Positions 7,357 through 16,416 are shown, numbered from the stretch's first letter. The stretch is DNA of 41,296 nucleotides from Lachnospiraceae bacterium (GCA_016284355.1 JAEEOQ010000110.1:1-41296), one strand, 5' to 3'. The notes: generated from the sequence alone by a model not told the origin. A program made the numbers and translations.

Positions 7357-9360
7357 ATGGCTGACACATCTAAAAATCTAAACTTTAAAAAATATTTTGA
7401 GGAAAGCGGCGCTTTAAAAGAAGGTGCACTTAACGATAACCTTTGGCTAAAGTACCTTACTCAAACCGACAATATATACGTAAATGCAGAAAGACTTGAT
7501 TCCATGAGCAGTCTTTCAGGCAAAGAAACTCTGATGTATGTTTTTAGAACGCTGGATATTCTTGATGATATCTGCGAAAAATACTGCCTTAATCCCGTAG
7601 AAAAAGAAATGATATCAACGGTTCTTAAGTGGTCTGAAGTCGCAAAGGGCGGTCTTTTTGAGGAACGAAAAGAGTGGAGAAAGAAGGGCTATCCTCTTGA
7701 TATCCATAATATTGCTTCGGCTGATATCTATAAAGATGCAACAGGCGATGAAGGGGTTATCTACACCCTTATAAAAACCCATGGTATTGTGGGCCAGTGT
7801 ATAAGAGGTGAGATTGCCGTAAGCGCAAATGTTCCTCTTTTAAGCATTAAAAGTGACGGTTCTTTTGACCTTTCAAAGATTTTACTTGCCTTAAACGAAT
7901 GTATAATAAGGGCTGTTTCCGAAGATATATGGAACAATGTAAAAAACAGTGTTATATCACTTACAGAAAGCATCGTATCAGGAGATCTTAATGATTTTTC
8001 TGCAGAATACAGGCTCCAGAAACTCTGCCCAAATGAAATTGAGTTTTTTGAAAACGATGTTGATTATTTTGACAGATCTATTTTCCCGAAATATGAACTT
8101 TGGTATTTTGAAGCCGCCCTGTCTTCTTTTGATATAGGACAGATAAGAAAGATACTTGCCGCTGCTTTAGACAGGATATCTTCGGAAAAAGCAGAGGTTT
8201 TGCACCTCAATTTTAAGCCTCTTGCAGATTCTCTCTATTATGACTACGAAGGCAAAAAGCATATTAATGTATACAAAAAGAGGATCATCGAAAAGTACCT
8301 CCTTGATTCCTCTGTTCAGAATGTGGATATAGACGTTTCGATCGAAAACGGTTCTGCTTTTATAGACTTTAAGTTTTCGCCGGTTTGCAACAAGCTTATT
8401 GACTTCTGCGTTGAGGCGGAACGCTGCGGCCTCCTTACATTTGAAAAGAGCATTATTGTGCTCTACGATATGTTCGGATTCAGAAGAGACGCTTTTGACA
8501 GACTTAATAACGAAGAAAAATATTTAAATACCATGAATGATGTTACAAGAAGCACAAAAGATGACATCATTGATCATGCAGTCGGAAAAAGCATTGTGGA
8601 TGTTGGCTCCGGAGGCGGAATTTTACTTGATAAGCTGGAGAAAAAATATCCGGATAAAATGATAATCGGCACCGATATTTCCACAAATGTTATAGAAGCT
8701 CTGAACCAGAAGAAAAAAAGAGAAGGCCACAACTGGCAGGTAATGGTTCATAATTTTGTTGATACGCCTCTTTCCGAAAAATGTGACAGTATCATCTTTT
8801 CTTCAATCCTTCATGAGATTTATTCTTATACTGAAACAGAGAATGGAAGATTTGAGATAAACAGCGTAAAGATTGCTTTAAGAAATGCCTTTGATAGCCT
8901 TAACCCCGGCGGTCGTATCATAATAAGGGACGGAGTTAAGACGGAAGGGTCATACCCTCGCAAAATAGTGTTTAAAAGCCCTTCAAGCCTTGATTTCTTT
9001 AAAAATTATATGCGCGATTTTGCAGGCCTAAAAGATATTCCGGAAGAGAAAAAAGTAACAGAGATAAACGAGGATACTCTTACCGTAACAGGAGATGTAA
9101 ACTTTATCCGCGAGTTCCTCTTTACTTATACCTGGGGCACGGAAAGCTATGCCCACGAAGTTCAAGAGCAATTTGGATATTTTACTCTTAATGAATACAA
9201 AGCTTTCTTTAATGAAATAGGTGCCAAAATAATCAGCGCCAAAGAGCTTCTTGAACCCGGATACCCTGATAACCTTGGAAAGTATGTTACTCTCCTTGAT
9301 GAAAACGGCGAGGAAACAGAGTACCCGGCTTCAAATTGCATATTAGTAGTTGAAAAATAA
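7357..9360 (+). CDS. SAM-dependent methyltransferase with a long uncharacterised N-terminal region
   Basis: This 667-aa protein starts at ATG 7357, preceded by ACAGGAGG; the open frame begins earlier at 7288 without a ribosome site. Residues from about 380 onward form a class I methyltransferase: IVDVGSGGG near 413-421 is SAM motif I, GTDIS the acidic loop, then ILHEIYSY and GGRIIIRDGV. The first 380 residues match no family I recognise. They are mixed helical, without signal peptide or membrane segments, and could form a substrate or partner-binding module. The substrate is unknown. It is a lone plus-strand gene between minus-strand clusters, and the 37-bp hairpin repeat lies on both sides. 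Any upstream promoter is unclear. Confidence 0.75.
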   Translation: MADTSKNLNFKKYFEESGALKEGALNDNLWLKYLTQTDNIYVNAERLDSMSSLSGKETLMYVFRTLDILDDICEKYCLNPVEKEMISTVLKWSEVAKGGLFEERKEWRKKGYPLDIHNIASADIYKDATGDEGVIYTLIKTHGIVGQCIRGEIAVSANVPLLSIKSDGSFDLSKILLALNECIIRAVSEDIWNNVKNSVISLTESIVSGDLNDFSAEYRLQKLCPNEIEFFENDVDYFDRSIFPKYELWYFEAALSSFDIGQIRKILAAALDRISSEKAEVLHLNFKPLADSLYYDYEGKKHINVYKKRIIEKYLLDSSVQNVDIDVSIENGSAFIDFKFSPVCNKLIDFCVEAERCGLLTFEKSIIVLYDMFGFRRDAFDRLNNEEKYLNTMNDVTRSTKDDIIDHAVGKSIVDVGSGGGILLDKLEKKYPDKMIIGTDISTNVIEALNQKKKREGHNWQVMVHNFVDTPLSEKCDSIIFSSILHEIYSYTETENGRFEINSVKIALRNAFDSLNPGGRIIIRDGVKTEGSYPRKIVFKSPSSLDFFKNYMRDFAGLKDIPEEKKVTEINEDTLTVTGDVNFIREFLFTYTWGTESYAHEVQEQFGYFTLNEYKAFFNEIGAKIISAKELLEPGYPDNLGKYVTLLDENGEETEYPASNCILVVEK

Positions 9361-9398
9361 TGCCTTCAGCTTGACTTCGTTAGAAGAGCATTTTCAAG

Positions 9399-9435
9399 GA
9401 AGTTCTGCTCTCCTGCTTTGCAGGAGCCAGAACAA
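9399..9435. repeat. 37-bp hairpin repeat, copy 2
   Basis: One mismatch from 7157-7193. Here the core stem CTCCTGC-TTT-GCAGGAG is perfect, so the element can form a stable hairpin on either strand. It lies between the convergent methyltransferase and rlmD genes and may help terminate transcription. Confidence 0.85.
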
Positions 9436-9436
9436 C

Positions 9437-9489
9437 TGTGCCTGTAAAAGCAAAATCAGTCAATGGCCTGATTTTGTTAAACAGGCACA
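9437..9489 (-). terminator. Long imperfect inverted repeat spanning the rlmD stop codon
   Basis: Positions 9437-9445 pair with 9481-9489 (TGTGCCTGT/ACAGGCACA), and 9451-9459 pair with 9468-9476. The rlmD stop codon at 9460-9462 falls in the apical loop, so the last rlmD codons form one arm. It could act as a bidirectional terminator for the convergent genes; no clear U tract follows. Confidence 0.5.
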
Positions 9490-10830
9490 TGTTTCTACAT
9501 GAACCGTGTGCCCGAACTGGTCTACAGGCTGTATATACTCTAGTGTGTAGCCGCCTTCGCAAAGTATCTTTACGTCTCTTGCAAGGGTTGCAGGGTCGCA
9601 GGATACATACACCACCTTTGGCGGGTTGTGTTTTAAGATGGTGGCAAGGAGCTTTTCGTCGCACCCTTTACGCGGCGGGTCTACCACTATTACGTCGGGC
9701 TTTGGTAAGGACGGTGCCACATCTTCTGCTGCCCCCACGTAAAACTCTGCATTTGTTATACCGTTAAGTTTTGCGTTTTCCTTTGCATCTTCTATAGCAG
9801 CGGGCACTATCTCTACGCCGTGTACATGCCCTGCTTCTTTTGCAAGGAAAAGCGAAATGGTACCGATGCCGCAGTAAAGATCCCAGACCGTAAGGTTCTT
9901 AAGGTCTGTATCTTTCTTTGCAAGGTCAAGTGCAAGGCCGTAAAGTACCTTTGTCTGAACAGGGTTTACCTGGAAAAATGACTTTGGAGAAATACGGAAC
10001 TTCACATCACCGATGTAGTCATAAATGTACTCGCTTCCGTAAAGAACCTCTGTCTTTTCGCCAAGTATAACATTTGTCTTTTCTTTGTTTACGTTAAATG
10101 TAATGCTCTTTATCTTAGGGCATGCGCCAAGCAGGCTCTCTACAAGTTTTTCCGCCTTTGGCACCTTGTCTTCGTTTATTATTATGCAGACAGCGATCTC
10201 ATCTGTAGCAAAGCCTTTTCTTGTAAGTACGTGACGAACAAGGCCTTTTCCTGTCTCTTCGTTATATACGGAAATATGCTCTTTATCTATAAATCCGCGT
10301 ACAGCCTCCATTATAGCGTCATTTTCTTCAAACTGGATAAAACAATGAGGCGTATCTATAACGGAATGTGTACGACCTGCGTAGAATCCGGTAACTGCCT
10401 TTCCCTCTTTATTAAGCCCCACAGGGAACTGAGCTTTATTGCGGTAATGCCAAGGCTTTTCCATACCGATTATCTCATGCATAACGCTGTCAATAAAGCT
10501 TTCTTCAAAACCTCCGATGCGCGTAAAACAGTCTTTTACTCTTTTTTGCTTCATACGAAGCTGCGCCGCGTAGTCCATGTGCTGTATCTGGCATCCGCCG
10601 CAGGCTCTGGCTGCAGGGCACTTTGCTTCGCAGCGATCCGGGGAGCTTTCTATAACCTCAAGAAGCCTTCCGTATCCGTAGCTTTTCTTTGCCTTTATAA
10701 CCTTTGCTTTTACCACATCTCCCGGCAAAGCATCCTTCACAAAAAGGGTATAGCCATCCACATGGCCTATACCCTCTCCGTCAGTTCCTATATCTTCTAT
10801 CTTAAGTTCAAGGATCTCATCCTTATTCAT
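9460..10830 (-). CDS. rlmD: 23S rRNA (uracil-C5)-methyltransferase, RlmD/RumA family
   Basis: This 456-aa enzyme belongs to the TrmA/RlmC/RlmD family that makes 5-methyluridine in RNA using SAM. Residues 1-58 resemble a TRAM RNA-binding domain. A cysteine cluster C67, C71, C77, C80 (CGGC), plus a later cysteine in DTPHCF, fits the family's 4Fe-4S site. The C-terminal Rossmann domain shows VWDLYCGIGTISLFLA and VVDPPRKGC. The catalytic cysteine is in YVSCDPATLARD. Family resemblance cannot tell U1939 from other targets in Firmicutes, where RlmCD can modify two positions. It overlaps yhaM by 8 bp and is probably co-transcribed with it. Confidence 0.92.
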   Translation of the reverse strand: MNKDEILELKIEDIGTDGEGIGHVDGYTLFVKDALPGDVVKAKVIKAKKSYGYGRLLEVIESSPDRCEAKCPAARACGGCQIQHMDYAAQLRMKQKRVKDCFTRIGGFEESFIDSVMHEIIGMEKPWHYRNKAQFPVGLNKEGKAVTGFYAGRTHSVIDTPHCFIQFEENDAIMEAVRGFIDKEHISVYNEETGKGLVRHVLTRKGFATDEIAVCIIINEDKVPKAEKLVESLLGACPKIKSITFNVNKEKTNVILGEKTEVLYGSEYIYDYIGDVKFRISPKSFFQVNPVQTKVLYGLALDLAKKDTDLKNLTVWDLYCGIGTISLFLAKEAGHVHGVEIVPAAIEDAKENAKLNGITNAEFYVGAAEDVAPSLPKPDVIVVDPPRKGCDEKLLATILKHNPPKVVYVSCDPATLARDVKILCEGGYTLEYIQPVDQFGHTVHVETCACLTKSGH

Positions 10831-11776
10831 CGGTTCCGCTTACCTTTCTGATATTGCTGTCAAGAAGCCTGTTAAAGCCAAGCCAGCCGTTCTCTCCTGC
10901 CGGCGCTTCAAGGGCTTCTTTAAAGGTTTCCATCTTGGCGTCCATGTCATCTATATAGCTAAGAGCCAACGCCTCCATAAGAGCAGGCTTCTTTGGCGAA
11001 CCAAACTCAAGCTTGCCATGGTGGGCAAGTATGCAGTGTTTAAGCTCTCTTTCAAGCTTTGCAGGCACATTGCCAAGCTCTCTGCACTTTTCGCCTATCA
11101 TCTCGGCTCCAACGTAAATGTGGCCAAGAAGCTGACCTTCGTCTGAGTAGTCATTTTCAGGGAATGCGGTAAGCTCTGTTACCTTTCCGGCATCATGAAG
11201 AGCTGCCGCAGTAATTAGAAGGTCTCTGTTAAGTACAGGATAATGCTTTGCATAAAAATCCGCTGCGGTAACAACACTTAAAGTATGCTCAAGAAGTCCG
11301 CCGATAAAGCCGTGATGCACACTTTTTGCGGCGCTGTGATTCTTAAACTCTTTTATAAAAGCCTCGTCTTTTATAAAGAAGCTTTCTGCGATCTCTCTGA
11401 GATGTTCGTTTTTAACCGAGCTTACAAACGCCAAAAGAGAACTATACATCTCTTCTATGTCTTTTTCGGAGGTCGGCATATAATCCGCTACGTTGTATTC
11501 GCCTTCCTCGCATTTTCTTACTCTGCCTATATTAAGCTGAAGGGCTGACTGAAATTTTGTAACCTGCCCTGAAATATAGATAAAATCAAGGGCTTCAAAG
11601 TCACCGATACCGCCTGAATATATGTCCCAGACCTTCGCATCTATGGTTCCTGTCTTATCCTGCAATGTCATTGAAAAATAAGGCTTGTCAGTCTTGGTGC
11701 GAAGCTCATCTTTCTTCTTGCAAAAATAAACTCCCTGTACGTTGTCTCCCTCGTTTATGTCTTTGATAAACTTCAT
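10823..11776 (-). CDS. yhaM: 3'-5' exoribonuclease YhaM (OB-fold plus HD domain)
   Basis: This 317-aa protein has the YhaM layout. An N-terminal OB-fold nucleic-acid-binding domain (about residues 1-90, with KPYFSMTLQDKTGTIDAKVW) is followed by an HD phosphohydrolase domain. Metal ligands are visible in VHHGFIGGLLEHTLSV and ALHDAGKV. YhaM degrades RNA, and single-stranded DNA in vitro, from the 3' end in a manganese-dependent way. The length matches the roughly 314 residues usual for the family. Ribosome site GGAAAGAGAG precedes the ATG. It lies 17 bp after the HtrA-like gene and overlaps rlmD, so the three are probably one transcript. Confidence 0.93.
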   Translation of the reverse strand: MKFIKDINEGDNVQGVYFCKKKDELRTKTDKPYFSMTLQDKTGTIDAKVWDIYSGGIGDFEALDFIYISGQVTKFQSALQLNIGRVRKCEEGEYNVADYMPTSEKDIEEMYSSLLAFVSSVKNEHLREIAESFFIKDEAFIKEFKNHSAAKSVHHGFIGGLLEHTLSVVTAADFYAKHYPVLNRDLLITAAALHDAGKVTELTAFPENDYSDEGQLLGHIYVGAEMIGEKCRELGNVPAKLERELKHCILAHHGKLEFGSPKKPALMEALALSYIDDMDAKMETFKEALEAPAGENGWLGFNRLLDSNIRKVSGTDE

Positions 11777-11793
11777 ATGTGTCTCTCTTTCCG

Positions 11794-13152
11794 TTATTTT
11801 AATACAGCTTCCCCTAATGTAATATCAAGGCTAAGCACTTCCTCGCCCTCTCTGTCGGGCCTTGCCACTTTAACCGTAACAGCGCTTCCTGCCTCAAAAC
11901 TCTGAAGATAGGTAGAGAAGCCTGCCGTGGTAAATACGGCATTATCGCCTATCTGCAATATAACGTCTCCTGCCTTAAGGCCGCTTTCGGCTGCAGGAGA
12001 ACCGGCCTCAACCTTAGAAACATAGATGCCGCCGTTCTGGGTGAGCCCTTTCTTCATTTCGTCTGTAAGGTCTGTTGTAACGACACCAAGATATACACGA
12101 GGAGTCTTTGTTACCATTTTTTCTATAAGATTCTGTATCCTTGAAATGGACATAGCCATACAAACTTCTTTATTGGTGGACAGTTTTTTTGTAATTATAC
12201 CGATAATGCTGCCGTCCATATTTACGATTATTCCGCTTCCGTCGGTGCTCGTTTTGATATCTGTTCCAAAAAGATCGATCCTGTCGTCTACCACATTTGC
12301 TACGCCATTTTTATCTGATACGCAGCCAATGAGCATAGAATAAACCGTACCATTTGGATTGCCAAGGGCCACAACCGGCTCACCTACAAAGAGCGAATAA
12401 GACTCGCCTATCGTACTAACGGCAATATCTTTTTTAACATCTGCGTCAAGCAGGCCGCTGTCAACCCGCAGGCAGGCAAGGCCGACTTCGCTTTGCATAT
12501 CGTAAATTTCTGCAGGAACTTCGGGAGAACCGTTAAACGAAACGCGGATATCCTCTTTTTCCATAACTTTATCGCTGTCGGTAATAATATAGTAAAAAGA
12601 TTCATCTTCCTTTGCTATAAACCCGAAGGTCAGCTCCCTTGTCTCGTACGGATTCTGGAACCAGTCAAGCTCTCTTTCCACAACTGCCACTTTAACTAAG
12701 GATTTGTTAACTTCCATAGCCATATCGTTTATCTGTCTGTGGATCGCAGAAAAGTCGGAAAGGTCTGCTCTGACACGGTTCTGTACTATAACCGGCTGAC
12801 TTGTAATGATGTGCTTTGGCTCTTCTTCAGAGTTCTTGCCGTCATCAGTGTCTTCTTTATCGTTCTCGTTATCTTTATCTTTTTCTTCATCGGCGTTCGG
12901 ATCGATAATGATATCGGTATACCCGGGCTGCGGCTGATTTTCTACAACCGGTACTTCATCTTTAGGTTTTGGCAATATGCGCTCACCAAGAAAATAAATG
13001 GCACCTACTGCGGAAACTCCAAACGCCACACCGCAAAAAATGCTCGTAATGATCTTTGAAAAAGCCTTACGAACCTTTTTGCTCTTGCTTTGAACTATCT
13101 TTTCTTCTATAAACTTATAGCTGTCTTTATTTTCCCCATTTTCCTGCGTCAT
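11794..13152 (-). CDS. HtrA/DegP-like membrane-anchored protein with PDZ domain; protease triad missing
   Basis: This 452-aa protein has a short cytoplasmic tail, one membrane segment (about 34-58), an acidic low-complexity linker (84-112), a trypsin-like domain (145-345) and a PDZ domain (350-440, LGVVTTDL and SPAAESGLKAGDVIL). The overall layout is that of HtrA. At the triad positions, however, the sequence reads ITDSDKV where HtrA has TNNHV (His replaced by D194), VGLACLRV where HtrA has DLAVLKV (Asp replaced by G224), and TDGSGIIVN where HtrA has GNSGGPLVN (Ser aligned to G305, with S306 adjacent). The frame is intact and well expressed-looking, so this appears to be a pseudo-protease acting as a binding or scaffold protein outside the membrane. 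It has its own good promoter. Confidence 0.85.
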   Translation of the reverse strand: MTQENGENKDSYKFIEEKIVQSKSKKVRKAFSKIITSIFCGVAFGVSAVGAIYFLGERILPKPKDEVPVVENQPQPGYTDIIIDPNADEEKDKDNENDKEDTDDGKNSEEEPKHIITSQPVIVQNRVRADLSDFSAIHRQINDMAMEVNKSLVKVAVVERELDWFQNPYETRELTFGFIAKEDESFYYIITDSDKVMEKEDIRVSFNGSPEVPAEIYDMQSEVGLACLRVDSGLLDADVKKDIAVSTIGESYSLFVGEPVVALGNPNGTVYSMLIGCVSDKNGVANVVDDRIDLFGTDIKTSTDGSGIIVNMDGSIIGIITKKLSTNKEVCMAMSISRIQNLIEKMVTKTPRVYLGVVTTDLTDEMKKGLTQNGGIYVSKVEAGSPAAESGLKAGDVILQIGDNAVFTTAGFSTYLQSFEAGSAVTVKVARPDREGEEVLSLDITLGEAVLK

Positions 13153-13187
13153 ACTTTGATCCTTCCGGAATAAAATCTGTGATACTC

Positions 13188-13216
13188 ATTTTACCATTTT
13201 AAAAAAGCTTTGTGAA
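13188..13216 (-). promoter_or_regulatory. Promoter for the htrA-like/yhaM/rlmD operon
   Basis: Minus-strand TTCACA (13211-13216) and TAAAAT (13188-13193) have a 17-bp spacer and lie 36 bp ahead of the start codon at 13152. The gap follows the stop of the diguanylate cyclase gene. Confidence 0.6.
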
Positions 13217-13234
13217 CCTGTAATGAACGAATTA

Positions 13235-14902
13235 TTAAGATTGTGCAAGTTTTCTGCCTTCAGGTGTAAGATAACCCGTGGCATTTCGTCCGTTATGTTT
13301 AGCGAAATAAAGGTTTTCGTCGGCTTCTTTTACAGGATCTTCGCTCTGCCCTTTTATACCTACTCCGGTACTCACAGTAACTTTGGCATCTCTTGGAAGA
13401 ACGCACCTCTCAACAGCTTTTCTGATGTGTTCTGCGGTAAATACCATGGTGTTAAGAGAATCCGTCTCTATTACCACGATCATTTCCTCGCCGCCGTATC
13501 TGTAGGTCTTTATGGTCTTTGATTCTGTCAGCTTTACTATACCTGCGATCTTTGAAAGCACAAGGTCTCCAAAGTCGTGTCCGTAATTATCGTTAAAGTT
13601 CTTAAACTTGTCAATATCGATCATAATGGCGCCGTAAGTCTTTCCCGCCATATTAAGCTTGTGGATCTTTGCATCAAAAGCTCTTCTGTTGCGAAGACCT
13701 GTAAGGGCATCTGTATTGCCCTCTACATACATAAGGCGTCCTATGGCAGCGATAGCCGCAAATACCATGATAATGATAAATGAAACAAGAGCGGTCCTGT
13801 ATCTTCTTTTCACCGCTATTCTGGCATCTTCAAAGCTTTGTATCTTATTTTCAAGCTGTGAAAGAAGGACTTCGGAGTGCTCTGTGATGATCTTTTTTCT
13901 AAAGTCATTATTCTCTTCAACAAGCTCATTTTTAAGAGCATTTTTTTCTTCATATTGTTCGCTGCCGGGAGAACCTGCAGTTCCGTCAGGGATCTTTGAA
14001 AGAACGTTTTCTATAAGGTCGATCTTATCGTTTGCAAATGCAAATCTGTCACAGTTTTCAATGTATTTTTTTAAACTGGCCACAGCTTCATCGTATTTTC
14101 CCTCGTTAAGGCTGACTATGGTCTTTATCTCATAATACGGAAGGGTAAAATTTGCTGCATAATATGCGCTTACATCTGCTCCTGTAATGTAGGGATCATC
14201 CTTGTATTTTTCAAGAAAATCATAGGCCTTATCGTATTTGCCAAGAAGGATCTCCGTCTTTGCCTCGTCCCCCTCTGTCATAAGCCTGTATATCTCAAGG
14301 TTTGCGTTATCAGGGTCGATCTTGTCAAGTTCGTCTTTAGCAAGGTCTACGTAAAGCGAAGCCTCCTCCGGAAGCTCTTCCCTGTTAAGAAGCTTTGCAT
14401 ACATACGATAGGCAAGAAGTGCTGTCTCTTTATTAGAGTACCCCGAGATCTCTCCAAGATTTAAGGCCTTTTCCATAAGTACACCGCTTACGCTGTAATT
14501 TCCAAGGTCAAAAAAGTATGAGGCAAGGTTTGTATAAACCTGACAGGCGGTCTCGTAATCCCCTGCCTGATCAAGGTAAAAAAGTGCCTTAGCGATATAA
14601 TCGTAATAATCGATCATATTGCCGTCAAGATATGCCACATAGCTCTTTCGCTCATAAAGTCTTCCAAGCTGCGAGTCATTTAGCTTGCCGATGGAAAGAA
14701 GATCGTCAAGTACCTCCATATCTTTTTTAAGGTCCTGGCTTAAATAAGCCATATTTTCTATGGTTGCTGTAATCTTTTCTTCAGCTTTACGCTGAGTGTT
14801 TTTAATGCTGAGAGTATAGAAAAACCTTCCTCCCACAAGTAAAAGAATGAGTGAAGCCATTCCTATTGTAACATATAGATTTTTGCCATTTAAGATCTTC
14901 AT
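13235..14902 (-). CDS. Membrane diguanylate cyclase with extracytoplasmic TPR-like sensor and GGEEM active site
   Basis: This 555-aa protein has a membrane segment at 10-30 and another at 371-391. About 340 residues of TPR-like helical repeats between them are presumably outside the cell. The C-terminal GGDEF domain (about 393-540) has DALTGLRNRR (398-407), IDIDKFKNFND and YGGEEM (469-474). GGEEF-type variants are commonly active in making cyclic di-GMP from two GTP. The usual RxxD inhibitory site upstream of the motif is absent (SKTIKTY), so product inhibition at that site is unlikely. The start has ACGGAGGC and an extended -10 promoter upstream. No EAL or PilZ partner lies in the window. 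Confidence 0.9.
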   Translation of the reverse strand: MKILNGKNLYVTIGMASLILLLVGGRFFYTLSIKNTQRKAEEKITATIENMAYLSQDLKKDMEVLDDLLSIGKLNDSQLGRLYERKSYVAYLDGNMIDYYDYIAKALFYLDQAGDYETACQVYTNLASYFFDLGNYSVSGVLMEKALNLGEISGYSNKETALLAYRMYAKLLNREELPEEASLYVDLAKDELDKIDPDNANLEIYRLMTEGDEAKTEILLGKYDKAYDFLEKYKDDPYITGADVSAYYAANFTLPYYEIKTIVSLNEGKYDEAVASLKKYIENCDRFAFANDKIDLIENVLSKIPDGTAGSPGSEQYEEKNALKNELVEENNDFRKKIITEHSEVLLSQLENKIQSFEDARIAVKRRYRTALVSFIIIMVFAAIAAIGRLMYVEGNTDALTGLRNRRAFDAKIHKLNMAGKTYGAIMIDIDKFKNFNDNYGHDFGDLVLSKIAGIVKLTESKTIKTYRYGGEEMIVVIETDSLNTMVFTAEHIRKAVERCVLPRDAKVTVSTGVGIKGQSEDPVKEADENLYFAKHNGRNATGYLTPEGRKLAQS

Positions 14903-14937
14903 ACCCGGCCTCCGTATTATGTATTCCCCATCTACCC

Positions 14938-14966
14938 ATTATATCACCACATATGAACTGTAGCAA
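14938..14966 (-). promoter_or_regulatory. Extended -10 promoter for the diguanylate cyclase gene
   Basis: Minus-strand TTGCTA (14961-14966), a 17-bp spacer, then TATAAT (14938-14943) preceded by TGA as an extended -10 element. The start codon is at 14902. Confidence 0.65.
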
Positions 14967-14979
14967 ACAAAAACAACTC

Positions 14980-16416
14980 TCAGATCTTACGTATCAACGC
15001 TTTGTAGTAATCTACCGCCAAAGGCAGACTGTAGGTATCAAGGTTTTCGTTAAGACCGTGCATACCTTTCATCTGGGCAGGGCCGTATACCACAGGTGAA
15101 AAACGAATGCACGCATCGCAGATCTCCTGATAAAACCTGGCGTCGGTACCTCCCGTCATAACATACGGTATCTTAGGAAGCCCCGGGAATACCTCATCTA
15201 TAACGCTTTCAACAATGCCAAAAGCTTCGCTCTTAGAGCTTACAGGCTCACATGCAGGATGAGCATCAATAAGTTCTACCTCAAGATCGTATTTTGCCGC
15301 AAGTTTCTTTATTATCTCATTGCTTTCTTCCATGTTCTGGTGCGGTATATAGCGAAGATTTAAGGTAAGTGTGGCTTCCTGAGGAAGCACATTGCAGCCA
15401 TCCGAACCTGTCTGCATGGTAGGGGCTATTGTGGTTCGAAGAAGGGCTGCTGCCTGTGAAGAGATTGAGGGCATAAGTGCTACAAGAAGCGGTTTAAAAA
15501 GCCAGATATTGCCAAACAGCAGTCTCATCCAAAACGGACCGTAAGGCGCCATATTGGCAAACATCTCTCTTGCCTGCAGATTCATCTTTGACTTCATCGG
15601 ATAATGCTTTGTAAAATCTGTTACAAATCTTGAGAGTCTTACTATAGGCGAATTTTTAGGTGGGTAGCTTGAATGCCCCCCTGATGACCTTGCTATGATC
15701 TTAAGGTTTCCCTGGCCTTTTTCAAGAACACCTATCATGGCAAAATTGCCCTTGAGACCTGCCATAGGCTCTGTTACCACAGATCCGCCCTCATCATTTA
15801 CGATAAATGGCTTTACGCCTCTTCTTTTCAGTTCAGCAACTATCTTAGGGCAGCCATCACCCCCTACTTCCTCTGTGTTTGAAGAAGAAAGATATATGTC
15901 CTGTCCCGGCTCATACCCTTCTTTAAGAAGTTCCTCAGCTGCCTGCAAAAAAGCCATAACAGAGCACTTTGTGTCCGCCGTTCCTCTTCCCCAGATCTTT
16001 CCGTCTACTATATCGCCTGAAAATGGCTCATGCTCCCACTTGCCTTCTGCAGGCACCACGTCCTGATGTCCCATAAGTACGATGGGCTTGTCGTGCGCCT
16101 TACCCTCCCATTTAAAGAGTAAAGCGCCGTCTATCTCTGTCTTTTCAAGCTTTTCGTGTACCAAAGGGAATTCCTTTTCAAGTATTTTATGAAACTCCCT
16201 GAAATGATCTGCTCTGTCCTTTCCTTTATACGAAACTGTCTCAAACTGCACCATTTTTGCAAGCTTTTTGGCATATTCCATTTCACGCTCCGGGTCCTTC
16301 TTTGGCTCCCAGAGGGAATGCTTTGCAGGAGTAAGAAGTGTTTTGCAAAGTGCTATAAGTACAAGAAATGCGCAAAGAGCCAATATGCCAAGAACCACAA
16401 AAAGTACGATCTTCAT
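14980..16416 (-). CDS. M20 family metallopeptidase, membrane-anchored (carboxypeptidase S/PM20D1-like)
   Basis: This 478-aa protein begins with a hydrophobic segment (about 3-28) that anchors or exports it. The M20 metal-binding motifs follow: GHQDVVP, GRGTADTK with the bridging aspartate, SSNTEEVGG with the catalytic glutamates, VNDEGG, and the C-terminal MHGLNE histidine. A dimerisation-type insert (SGGHSSYPP onward) is present. Relatives cleave dipeptides, carboxy-terminal residues or N-acyl amino acids. The ATG overlaps the stop of the preceding membrane protein gene (TAATG), so translation is coupled. The two upstream membrane genes may form the uptake or export partner for its substrate; this is inferred from gene order. 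Confidence 0.88.
   Translation of the reverse strand: MKIVLFVVLGILALCAFLVLIALCKTLLTPAKHSLWEPKKDPEREMEYAKKLAKMVQFETVSYKGKDRADHFREFHKILEKEFPLVHEKLEKTEIDGALLFKWEGKAHDKPIVLMGHQDVVPAEGKWEHEPFSGDIVDGKIWGRGTADTKCSVMAFLQAAEELLKEGYEPGQDIYLSSSNTEEVGGDGCPKIVAELKRRGVKPFIVNDEGGSVVTEPMAGLKGNFAMIGVLEKGQGNLKIIARSSGGHSSYPPKNSPIVRLSRFVTDFTKHYPMKSKMNLQAREMFANMAPYGPFWMRLLFGNIWLFKPLLVALMPSISSQAAALLRTTIAPTMQTGSDGCNVLPQEATLTLNLRYIPHQNMEESNEIIKKLAAKYDLEVELIDAHPACEPVSSKSEAFGIVESVIDEVFPGLPKIPYVMTGGTDARFYQEICDACIRFSPVVYGPAQMKGMHGLNENLDTYSLPLAVDYYKALIRKI

Noticed and set aside
10231-10851. 206-codon open frame on the plus strand opposite rlmD
   Set aside because: It lies wholly antisense to a clear rlmD gene, has no ribosome site and its translation is cysteine/serine-rich without family resemblance; it is a shadow of rlmD codon use.
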